Shown: positions 12,401 through 21,400 of the stretch, piece after piece
Position numbering within the stretch: the first letter of the stretch is position 1
How the letters are laid out: the number at the start of each line of letters is the position of its first letter
Assembly: GCF_028389875.1 (NCBI RefSeq)
Contig: NC_084666.1
Coordinates: 32,520,308 to 32,584,307, forward strand
Direction: 5' to 3'
From: Rhea pennata
Taxonomy: Eukaryota > Chordata > Aves > Rheiformes > Rheidae
DNA: 64,000 nt
Position numbers and translations under genes: made by a program
Notes under the pieces: generated by a model
The model's database searches: none
The model's input: only the letters and a program-made list of their open reading frames with translations
What the model was told of the DNA's origin: nothing

Positions 12401-15400
12401 ATATGCAACAAGCAGGGTCCCACATCTTAAGTGTTTGCATGTGAACTTGTAGGATGCTTTCTCATCAGCATATGGATTAGCAGATTTAGGGAGCAGCAAT
12501 GGGTACACACTAAGCTATAGCACCCATAATCTCCTCTAGCAGGTGCATGGAAGTAGGGGGAACCCACACTCTCAAAAGAAGGTGTGTGTGCTTGTAACCC
12601 ACGCTTTCTCTGAGAGGGGGCATGTGTTGCGTATGTAACCCTGTAAATGTTTGTATGTAGGATTAGAACTTTCTGAGATTAGTTACAGAAGGGTGTTTAG
12701 AAATTTGTGACTGTTTATTAATATTTTGTAAATGTCCAGTATTGTGTTTTATCTGTTGTATTGCTGATACTGATTCTGAATTTATTGTTCATTGACTGAT
12801 ATTTAATTATGTGCCATTAATAAATGAATAAACCTCTTTGATCCTGATTTGATTTATACCGCGTGAGTTGAGCAGTTTTACCCTGCAACAGAGTAACAGC
12901 TGAACACTGTGTTTTAAACAAACAATTTTCTATGAGCTTTTAAAACAATGTCAATAGGCCTAATTGTGTTAAAGCTTCTGAGTATCATTACAATGAATGG
13001 AAATGAAAAGAATGAGTTCATTTCTAACCTGAATACAGTCTTTTTCCTCCCAAGTCAATGACACTGTTTTCATCTCCTCTGTCATTGTACTGAATCTCTT
13101 TCTTCTCTAAAAGCTGTATAATTTTCAACTGCTGCTGTTTCACACGATGTTCCAGAAGTCTCACCTGGGCTTGAAGTCGTATCTGCTCTTGAAAACAGTT
13201 CTGTAGATCCTACAGAGGAAAATACACCATATTATAGAATCAACAGATTTTTGTCTGTGACCAAAAAATTAATATGAATAAAATTTAACAACTAAAACAT
13301 TTCTGTCACAATTCCCTATTTATGTTGATTCCCACCTCAATTGCTATCTCTATTTAAAATTAGAGAATCCACAGTATACCTGCGTTGTGAAGAAATCTTC
13401 TCTTTAGTGGCTAAACTACAAGCTCTCACTGTAAACATCCAGAAGGGACTCTAAGGGACTCTGGAGAAAAACACTATGGAATAGATCCTATCACATAGGT
13501 TCTTTATCGCCTCATCATGGACAGAGATTTACCATCCAGTGGCAGACAATTAACATTGTGAAGGTTCTAAAATTTCCTGAGTTTTAAAGAAATATAGTCC
13601 ACACTGATACTTGTTCAACTCTAGTGTTCATTTTTCAAATGCTTTTAGATTACAGGCTTCTTATGATAAGAATCTTAACATTCTCAGCGTAAATACTGTA
13701 AAGCTTAAAACTCATTTTTGGCATGTCAAAATAACTAGTTCCTAAAAGGCTGCAAATATTCATGAAAAATAAAAACTAAAAACTTAAAGATGGTATTGTG
13801 CTGGAACTTGAACACTAATTTTGCCATGCAGAGTGGGTGAGAAACGTGGTATTCTGGTATGATGATACTTTGCACTCGCTTCACTCTGTTACAAATAATT
13901 AATGCACGATGCAAGAGAAGTGTAATAAAAAATCCTGGCATGCTGCATGTACACAAAGGAACAAATAGTTCTTTTTAGATTAATGGCTATGGTAAAATAA
14001 CCAAAGTGAACACAATCTAATCTAAGGAGCTTAAAGTAAAACAGCCTGTACAGTTTCAAATATGTATTAAACATACTTGATTTCAAGATGGGGGGAAAGC
14101 CCTTAGGGTTTTAAGATACATCTTACAAATGTGACATTAGGTTTTGAGATACATCTTACAAATGTGACATTAGGTTTTTAATCAGTATCATTTTATCTGT
14201 GCAAACAAAGTTCAGCAGCTACAGTGCTTGCATGAGAGCACAATTAGTGCTGTAAAAGCAAAATCGGATGGTGATTTTTTGGAACTCTGACATGCAAGAC
14301 CAAATATGCAGTAATTATAAATTAGTTAAACCTAATTTGTAGGGCCACATTATTTACATGACCTAAGGATGCAGACCTGTAACATTTGTTGCCTATATAT
14401 AGAAGAGCTGAGAGCTGATATCTTAGAACATTGCCCTATCCTACTGAATGAACTTTAGAGAGATCTAAAGCAGCATATTGATGCACAGCTTCAGTGGAAT
14501 CAGTATACTTCTACTTGTATCCCTAAGAGGACAATCAGGCTTAGACTTCATTTATTTACCATGCAAGCTCCCACCAAAATCACTTTCTTGCCACAATGGA
14601 TTTTTGAATTCTGTCCAAAAAAAAGCAGATTCCATTCTGTACATTTCTATGCAACACAAACATGATTCTTGCTGATGGTGAATCGCTGTCATCAATAATG
14701 TCAACATAACTCCAAGGACAGACTTTGTGATGAATTAAAGTAACAGTACAACTAAGAATCAACACTTTCTCAGTCTAGCAGATGTGATTTTTTTCCCATA
14801 ATTAATCTGTGGTTCTAGTTAAAAAGGAGAGGAATGTCTATTACAGTCAAGAAACACCCATATAAACTGTCACAACTATGTCCTGTTACTTCTAGTAGAA
14901 CTAATTGTTGCAGGAGTCCAAGCCCCCTTGCTTTTCATTATAGAAGATGCAATTAACTTACAATGAATAGGTAGTGATGAACTAGAGAAGTTTCAAGAGA
15001 ATGTCTGAAAATGAAAGAATGCATGGAATACACTTATAAGATGTTTTTTATCCATCATGTTCCATTTGACTTAGATATTTAGCCATGTTGAAAACAAATT
15101 TGCTGACCAGGCACGCTGACTTGGCAGAACAATCCTGGTTGTAAGTCATTGTTCTAAGTATTACTGTAGTGTATCAAATGCTTGCTTTAATTCATGCAAT
15201 TTAATACACATGCTGGGGTCAAAAAAATTGGGGAATACATGTGGCTGGATTAGGCAGTTTGTCAGAGACCTGCTCCTGAGGAGAAAGTTCAGCTGCCTCT
15301 ATGGGGCTGGGTTGCCCAGGTCAGGCAGCTCTGACACCAGATTTATCACACAGAGATTCATCTGCAAACTCCAATTGTCTGCTTGTTCCTGGCTCCTGAG

Positions 15401-18400
15401 AAGCTATTAAAGATGTCTGACCACAAGGAGGAGCAGTAAAATGAGAGGCAGGTTGGCCAAACCCTACAATTCTTTTGAAAGACGAAGAAAACTGTCAATG
15501 ACCTAATATCCCTAGAGTCCCATCTTATTTAAGAATACTCCCTTGCAAATCTTTTTCAGTTGTTGTTAACTACAGAAGATCCCTAGCATAAGTGCCTTCT
15601 TTTCTAGGAAAGAAGAAAATGAGGAAGAAATTTCCTGAAGGAAATTCAGGAAATGAGAGAAGAAAGAACTTAAAGAAATATATGTACATACAGAGACATA
15701 CTTGTGACAGTGGCTCAGACTAATGTTGTCTGCCAGAGCCATAAGCACTGACTAATGTGTGACATGTTGCATATTATAAAAGAAGGCTGTGCTATTACAC
15801 AGTCTTTCCAGGATGGCTATCTCAGCATGTCTCTGCAGCTTCATATTATCCCTTCACAAAAACTGAGCTAAATTTGGAAGTTCAGAAGAGGCTTCTTGTC
15901 AGCTCTCTGCAAATTCTCAGGGCTAATCCTGAGTGCATAGAGAGAGAGGGAGAACTGGAGAGCTGTATAGTAGGTTGGGAAAGATTGATTTAAAAAAGTA
16001 AAGTAGGCTCACCCAGATGAGCTAATGCTAATTACAGAAGTAAATTTGTCAGAAAACCCACCCATGTTATCAGTCTGATCAAATATTAATTCTAATCATA
16101 ATGAGTTAAGAGTGATAAAAGAGTTAGAATGACACTTTCTTCAGTTTTACAGCAACATCTGTTTTACTGAGGAGTTTAGACCGTATCAGTCTTATGTCAG
16201 TACTCCCAAACTTGGATAACAGGGTGACGTTCAACTATAAGAAAGACTTCAGTGATCCTGGGAAACGCTGGCCCGTAAAGCAAGGCCCCTTCAGTTTCAC
16301 AGGCTGGACTTCCAGTAGGTGGTCTCTTTAACACGTTTCAGGCATGAAGGCATGAAGAGCTACTTTAGCTTCTGGAAAGAGTAGGAGTCTGCTTTTGAGG
16401 ACAGGGAGCTACAGGCAACAAAATGTTTTTTATTTTTTTTCATATCTAGTGAAAACGTAGGTCTAATACTGCACCTATTTATACTGATAAGAGCCATTCT
16501 CCTACTGTGACTAAATTATATAGCAAAAAAATAAATTTATTATATAGCAAAAAAATAAATTTCACAAGAAATCTTACAGTATACCTAAGAAAATTTGATA
16601 CATACAGTCAGTATGACACTATTTCATATACCACCACAAAAGGTCCTCACCTCTGAATCAAAACTAAATACTACCAGTCTGAAATATTATTCTTAACTTT
16701 GCATTTAATGTTTTCTTTTTGTTTACATAAAAACTGATTTCACAAAAATGAAAGGCAATGAACTTATTCTCTTCTTTACAGAGCGTGTACTCTTATAGTC
16801 GGAACAGTAATACATCTACATTACATAAACATTTCCTCTTGAAGAGGATTTAAGATCACAATGCTGGTAATACCATCTTGATTATCTTTCTTGATAATCA
16901 AGAAATTCATACTGAATAATTGTAGCATATGAAAGAAATGTCTGAGCAAAAACAAAGGTTTGAAAATGACCTATATAGTGTCTCTCATATTTTGCTCTTT
17001 CTCTCCCAGTTCTAGCCTCCTCATTGACATCTCTTTCCGTGAACTCCAGACAAGTCCCATAATGCTTTCCTGCTGAACAGCAACCACACAATTATCATAT
17101 CTGGAATTCCAAACCTATTTTTCCCATGGGACAGTTACAAGATAGCTGCTTAACTTTAAGGTGGATCAGTGTGGCTTATAGATCTGCAGGTTACAGGACT
17201 GCTCTTTTAAAATATTACGCCACGTTTTCACAGGATACCTCTATGAAAATCACTGGAGTTAACCAAGTGCACAGGTGGAGTAATATGGTAGCAAAGTATA
17301 TCCTAGGGATATAATGTAAGAATTAGCATGTATAAGATATTGCTATTCCTTTTCTTAGATATGGATCAAAGTAAAACTCTTACGATGCTGTAATAATCAA
17401 AAAACGTGATTTTGATCGTGACTGTCTCCAGTGGACAGTAGTACCCGCTGATAGAAACCAGACTAAAAATAACCTGTTATGTCTGCATTACTGAAGCAAG
17501 TGTTTGTACACTGAGAAGCAATTATCCAACAGTTGCTGACAGCTCTGCTCCTGGACCTGTGGTCCCATATTTAACCCAGCTGCTGCAATTAATGTGCATA
17601 CACAATCAGATTAGGAAGAAAGAGAGCCAAGACAGGCAGTACAGGACTGGTGAGATTAGAAGTATTTTAAGTGATGGAATAAGTGTGTGCACGAGTGTGG
17701 GTTTTTTTTTGGAGAGGTAGGAAACGTAGAATAATAATTTGGGAACTGGAAGTCAAGGAACTGTAATCATTGTCAGTGTGGATTATAGTAAGATAACGAA
17801 ATGTAAACAAGTGAGAACATGAAGCTGTGAGTCTTGTTTGAGAGAAAGAGGCAAACTGATGATGAAGCAAAGGCTGGAGACATTCTTCCTCCTGTGTGTG
17901 AATAACCAGAAATATTACTGTTGCAGCCACCAGGCTAGTTATACTTTAGGAATTCTTGGGTTTTGCTCAAGTATGGTGCTCAAACCTAAACGTGTTATTC
18001 TGAGTTATCATTAATACTGAATGATAGTATAATTACCTTACATGTCTTTTGTAAATATTCCTGGTAATGCATCCCATGATACCTTTTTTGCAAAGATATC
18101 CAATTGCCTCATATTTGACATCTGATCCACTGAGCTTTGATTACTTTCTTCAACACTATTGCCCAGTGAGTTCTTTCTTATCAGAAATTCATCTCCACTG
18201 GCCATCTCTTCATGCTTAGCAAATCTCCTCAGTTTTTCAGATTTATTCTGAACTCTAATCTTTTCCTTCAAAGAATCTGTAGTCCTATCAAGCTGTAAGC
18301 ACTGTAAGCACAAGTATTAATATTTAGAAGAAACTCTATATACAGACTTAATTAGCAGAACTTACAGAGCTGCCAATGCCATCCATCAAGCTAGCTGCAA

Positions 18401-18431
18401 GGATAAAATCGATCAATATCAAAATCTTCAT
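271..18431 (-). CDS. FGL1: FGL1, fibrinogen-like protein 1 (hepassocin), complete seven-exon coding region
   Basis: Coding exons on the minus strand are 18366-18431, 13029-13209, 8355-8514, 6346-6443, 4996-5084, 4256-4443 and 271-430. They total 942 nt including the stop, i.e. 313 residues; as I recall human FGL1 has 312. All six junctions are GT-AG and keep frame. Residues 1-22 are a signal peptide, about 24-65 a coiled-coil-prone segment with a conserved Cys (C27), and about 83-311 the fibrinogen C-terminal domain. Expected disulfide partners are C84/C113 and C249/C262, and an acidic calcium-site loop lies at D239-D243. The C-terminal core retains the [20 protein letters not shown] motif. 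In mammals FGL1 is a liver-secreted factor with hepatocyte-mitogen activity and is a ligand of LAG-3; that function here is by homology. It is transcribed away from PCM1. One oddity is an extra cysteine, C205, where human FGL1 has isoleucine. Confidence 0.96.
431..4255 (-). other. FGL1: FGL1 last intron
   Basis: This 3.8-kb intron is AT-rich, with only short chance reading frames. It contains a TA/TG-rich patch around 1030-1095 and an A20 tract at 3773-3792. I recognise no repeat family or conserved element in it. Confidence 0.8.
3773..3792. repeat. A20 homopolymer
   Basis: Uninterrupted run of 20 adenines in the last FGL1 intron. No recognisable retroposon body precedes it. Confidence 0.9.
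4256..4443 (-). CDS. FGL1: FGL1 fibrinogen-domain exon with calcium-site loop
   Basis: The 188 nt encode residues 199-260 plus two bases. The exon carries [11 protein letters not shown], the [10 protein letters not shown] segment, an acidic DRDNDNY loop (calcium site in the family), and NYEGNCAEE...GWWFN. C249 should pair with C262 of the last exon. C205 in MSCGEY is extra relative to human. The acceptor is TTCATTAG and the donor GTATTT. Confidence 0.94.
4996..5084 (-). CDS. FGL1: FGL1 fibrinogen-domain exon
   Basis: This short 89-nt exon encodes residues 169-198 ([20 protein letters not shown] and on to RVAGEE). The acceptor is TTATTTCTTAAG and the donor GTAATA. It matches the human YTLKIDLADFEKNSRYAQY segment, and its phase fits both neighbours exactly. 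Confidence 0.93.
5085..6345 (-). other. FGL1: FGL1 intron between fibrinogen-domain exons
   Basis: AT-rich intron with no recognised element. The neighbouring 4444-4995 intron is likewise plain. Confidence 0.75.
6346..6443 (-). CDS. FGL1: FGL1 fibrinogen-domain exon
   Basis: The 98 nt encode residues 136-168, with [13 protein letters not shown] and [14 protein letters not shown], the classic fibrinogen-domain GEYWLGN block. The acceptor is CTCTCTTTCAG and the donor GTAAGA. An old CR1 fragment lies only about 70 bases upstream in the adjoining intron. Confidence 0.94.
6511..6629 (-). mobile_element. Degraded CR1 LINE 3' fragment
   Basis: Read on plus, the segment shows the reverse complement of a CR1 3' end: a corrupted ATAG..ATA start, CTTGGAAGGGACCCC, TCTAGTCCAACCTCCTGC and AAGCAGGG. 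It is clearly more diverged than the copies in PCM1, so it is an older insertion. It sits about 70 bases upstream of an FGL1 exon in intron sequence. Confidence 0.8.
8355..8514 (-). CDS. FGL1: FGL1 fibrinogen-domain exon (start of domain)
   Basis: This exon encodes residues 83-135. It opens with [16 protein letters not shown], includes C113 in [16 protein letters not shown] and ends SDGSQNFD. The acceptor is TGTGAACAG and the donor GTAGGT. The D-C spacing and GGGWTV..RR block are the diagnostic start of a fibrinogen C-terminal domain. Confidence 0.94.
9792..9816. repeat. A25 homopolymer
   Basis: Run of 25 adenines in an FGL1 intron. The flanks show no clear retroposon. Confidence 0.9.
10713..10728. 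repeat. Perfect 16-bp palindrome GGGACAGCGCTGTCCC
   Basis: Both strands read the same over all 16 bases. An AATAAA hexamer follows seven bases later at 10735-10740. The origin is unknown; it may be part of a degraded LTR-like poly(A) region. Confidence 0.85.
13029..13209 (-). CDS. FGL1: FGL1 coiled-coil exon
   Basis: The acceptor is TTTTCCTCTGTAG and the donor follows TATTCAG (GTTAGA). The 181 nt encode residues 23-82 plus one base. The product begins [20 protein letters not shown], closely matching the human LEDCAQEQMRLRAQVRLLE region, and continues through a Lys/Gln-rich heptad segment to the conserved [10 protein letters not shown]. The Cys near the start is the likely inter-chain disulfide residue of this family. 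Confidence 0.93.
14109..14174. repeat. Two-copy 33-bp tandem duplication
   Basis: Units 14109-14141 and 14142-14174 differ at one base (TTTTAAGATAC versus TTTTGAGATAC) and both end in ATTAGG. This is a recent local duplication in FGL1 intron 1. Confidence 0.9.
16515..16562. repeat. Two-copy 24-bp tandem duplication
   Basis: Units 16515-16538 and 16539-16562 are identical AT-rich segments containing TATATAGCAAAAAAATAAAT. Confidence 0.9.
18038..18292 (-). CDS. Candidate unannotated terminal exon, 84 codons plus stop
   Basis: An acceptor with tandem TGCTTACAG TGCTTACAG lies 73 nt downstream of the FGL1 signal-exon donor. From 18292 the reading frame is open for 84 codons in phase 0, the phase of the signal exon, and ends in TAA at 18040-18038. 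A GTAAGG donor overlaps the stop and a GTAATT donor follows it. The translated segment is hydrophilic (rich in Lys, Glu, Asp, Ser, Gln) with few of the Phe/Leu/Cys runs seen in chance frames here. It lacks cysteine after the splice point and has basic pairs (LRR; AKK followed by [14 protein letters not shown]). I do not recognise it. It could be an alternative last exon giving a secreted 106-residue product, a poison exon, or a chance frame. Confidence 0.35.
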   Translation of the reverse strand, partial: LDRTTDSLKEKIRVQNKSEKLRRFAKHEEMASGDEFLIRKNSLGNSVEESNQSSVDQMSNMRQLDIFAKKVSWDALPGIFTKDM

Positions 18432-18441
18432 TCTTTAGAAA
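18366..18441 (-). CDS. FGL1: FGL1 signal-peptide exon (first coding exon)
   Basis: The ATG is at 18431-18429 and the exon ends in phase 0 before a GTAAGT donor. It encodes 22 residues, [20 protein letters not shown] followed by SS, a hydrophobic secretion signal of the same length as the corresponding human segment. An acceptor-like CTACTTTACAG precedes position 18441, so about ten bases of 5' UTR belong to this exon and one or more non-coding upstream exons are expected. I could not place those or the transcription start. Confidence 0.85.
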
Positions 18442-21400
18442 CTGTAAAGTAGAGTAACAGATAAAATATTAGTTAAACATTAAGTTTTTACATCTGACAT
18501 GTTCAAAATGTTATTTGAAAAAATCTACTTAACATATAGTTATGTCCCTATATATTGTAGATATAGTGTATATTAGGCTTTGTTACTATGTTTGATCAAG
18601 CAAAATTCCAAAATCCAGTAAAACCAAACTCTATTTTTATGGACTACTTCTCCATGAAGACTAGATTCTCCATGAGTTTTAGGACAGTCATTTGAAATCA
18701 CAAAATCACACAATCTATTATAAAACCAAAATACTCTTTCAAAATGCTCTGAAAAGCAGAACAATATTCCTTGCGAGTCCTTAAAAGTTGGCAGAAAGCT
18801 TTCTGTTACATTCAAGTAATTAAAATCTGAGTTTGGATAGTTGTCCTTGAACTGAAGCAAGTACCTTATGACTTATGTGTGCCAGGAGAGCATGGATACA
18901 ATCTTTTTTCTGTCATAGAGTAATTTTGGAAAAAGTGCTCAGCAGTTATTGCGTGACATTCAGCTTTTATTCTAATGGCAACAAGGATGACATCTGACTA
19001 TAGCTGGCTGTGCATATTTTGTACTGTATGACCCACAGCATTCTAAATCTCTTTACCTTCAAGAAGCCAATTTCTTACTGACTAGTTAAACCACTGCAAT
19101 CTATCAAATGAGGAATGTTTCCTTTTCTTATTTAAACTATTTTGATTTAGTGTACATATGCAAACTCCTGCTTAAACCAAAATATGTGTCCTCCCTGCTT
19201 TTTCTACTGATATAGAACTAAATCAGTTAATTACATGTTAAACCCAAATACATTTCTGGTTAGACAAAATATAGGACACACAAGGATTAATGATTTCATT
19301 TCAGAAAAGTAACCTTAGCATGTATTTATTAAATCATCACCTTTATGGAGAATTCCACTCAGTCTCTATAGAAATTAATAAAAATTTCCAGTGGAACAGA
19401 GAAGACTGCGCTTTTTACTGTATAAAGATAACAATGGTGGCTGTGTGAAGTATGTTCTTTAAGTTCTCGTAAAATCAGGCAAATCAAGGTTCATTGTCAC
19501 CCTGTCTCTGAAAACTTCTTGCAAGAATAGAAATTGCAGTCCTGGCAAATTTCAGTTTTTCATCCCCTACCTATAAAACACTTAGGATGATTTTTAGAAG
19601 TACAACTATTCTATGCAAGAAAACAACAACTTCTATTTTTAGTTCTGAGTTTGATCACCAGAGGGATTTTTGCCAAATGGTAAGCAAAACATACAGCTCT
19701 TGGGAGGGCTGTGAGATGAAATGAAGTTTCTTTAAGCAGTCTTAAAACTTGTTTTGTTCTGTGGCTATGTTGTTTAACAGAGATTTCTGAAGTTATCTAC
19801 AATATCTGGAAGTAAAATTTGTGTATATTCCAATCAATACCAAGCATCCAATTCTCTTGTGAAAAGTTTACAGATAAGTCATGTTGCCAAAACAAATACT
19901 TACGAAGTATAACCATTCGGGGTGGCAAGCAAAGCTAAAGAGGCAACCAAACCCACCTTGCAGAAATAGAAGATTCAGTGCAAAAAGTCAATGGAAGGGG
20001 AAATGAGCTGTCAGCAGAGACTGACTTTAGGAAGGCAGCTCTAAGATCCAGCTGCCCCGTAAGGCCAGGTGCATCCTGCAGTTGCATGAGGACCTGAAAA
20101 GCTCTTGTCACTCCCTGCCTATGAACAGCTCCTAGAATTTTTCTTCTCTCAACTCCCTGAAATTTGTACCCTGTGGTTCCTACATACTTGATTTTTGTTA
20201 TATGTCCTAAATGATTAGGAAGATTCAATAGCTTTGCTTAGAGCTCCCACATACTTGATTTTTTTAAGTAGCTCTGATCAACCCTATTCGATGTCCAGAA
20301 GTCTCATATGTTTCTACAATGCACATGAAAAGCTACTGCAGAGTAAATGTGCAGTAAATGTGAAATAAAATTTACCCTTCCAGGAAGCATCAGGCTTTTG
20401 TGCACATTGGTACGTAGTACTGCCCAGAAGTTTCCAGGAAGAGTTATGAGACCCAAATCCATCTGTATGAATCTTTATTGTACCACATCTGGCACTGGAT
20501 TGATACACATGATGTTGAGAGCTCTGTTTGGCCCCACTGACTCAGCTTACAGCTACCTGAAAAAGATTTTAAAGCAATTTGCACGTATGCAACATCTACC
20601 ACTAACCTGCTAAGCACTAGAACAAGCTGGTATCTATTTCTAAGGATTCCAGAAGAATCCATTAAAAATTATTTTTACATATTTCTTGAGTAGAAAGTGT
20701 GACCTGAAAAATTTAGGCTAAGTTATTTCTATGCCATAAAACTTCTGAATCATGCCTGTAAGTTGTTCTTTACCTTAAGTGAATAGACACTATGTTATTT
20801 CAATTAGAAACTTTATTGTTCTTAAATGTGACAAGTTCTATTCTTGAAGTAGTGAAATCCTATATATTTCAGGTTTAAAAAAAAATGTATCTGCAAAAAT
20901 TGCCTCACACTACATTTCAGGTTTTGAGTCATGATGAAAAATATGCATATTATAGTGGCAATTATGGCTGTTACAGCCACTACTATTTTGAAAGCAGCCG
21001 TTGCCACCTGTGGCAGTGACATTCTGTCTGTTGTGGGAAAAGAGTGACTGCAGAGTCATTAGTTATCTGGGCAGCCTGCAAATGACCTTTTCTCTCTGAT
21101 AATCTCAGTCCCTACTCCATGCACGGCCTACGGGTGTTTTTCTAGGAGAGAAAAGACTGCATTTCTTTTATCAGAAGATCCACATTAAACCACTCTGCTT
21201 AATTTTGTGTTATTTTCATTCTAAAACACACTGTCCTCACTCTCATTAGTTTTAATATTTGTACAGTTCTGTCATGATTCTGCTAATTGTGAATGCTTGA
21301 ATGCAGCCTCAGTCTTAAAGGACTGTACAGCTATAATGATTTTATTTTTTAAAGAGACTATCATCAGGTACATCTTACATAGTGTTAAGAATAGTTTGTG

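Larger units (their letters stand above)
8515..13028 (-). other. FGL1: FGL1 4.5-kb intron
   Basis: The intron is mostly AT-rich without recognisable genes. It holds an A25 tract (9792-9816), a 16-bp perfect palindrome followed by AATAAA (10713-10740), and an LTR-like 3' segment around 12590-12886; both of the latter are discussed as findings. Confidence 0.75.
13210..18365 (-). other. FGL1: FGL1 intron 1 (after the signal exon)
   Basis: This 5.2-kb intron separates the signal-peptide exon from the coiled-coil exon. It contains two short tandem duplications (14109-14174 and 16515-16562) and, next to the signal exon, the unusual 84-codon segment at 18041-18292. The rest is AT-rich without recognised elements. 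Confidence 0.75.

Noticed and set aside
18573..18860. 95-codon minus-strand open frame just upstream of the FGL1 signal exon
   Set aside because: Phe/Asn-rich, begins without an acceptor and does not lead into a donor compatible with 18441; probably chance.
19935..20228. 97-codon minus-strand open frame
   Set aside because: Composition is unremarkable, no homology recognised, and no plausible splice sites or promoter.
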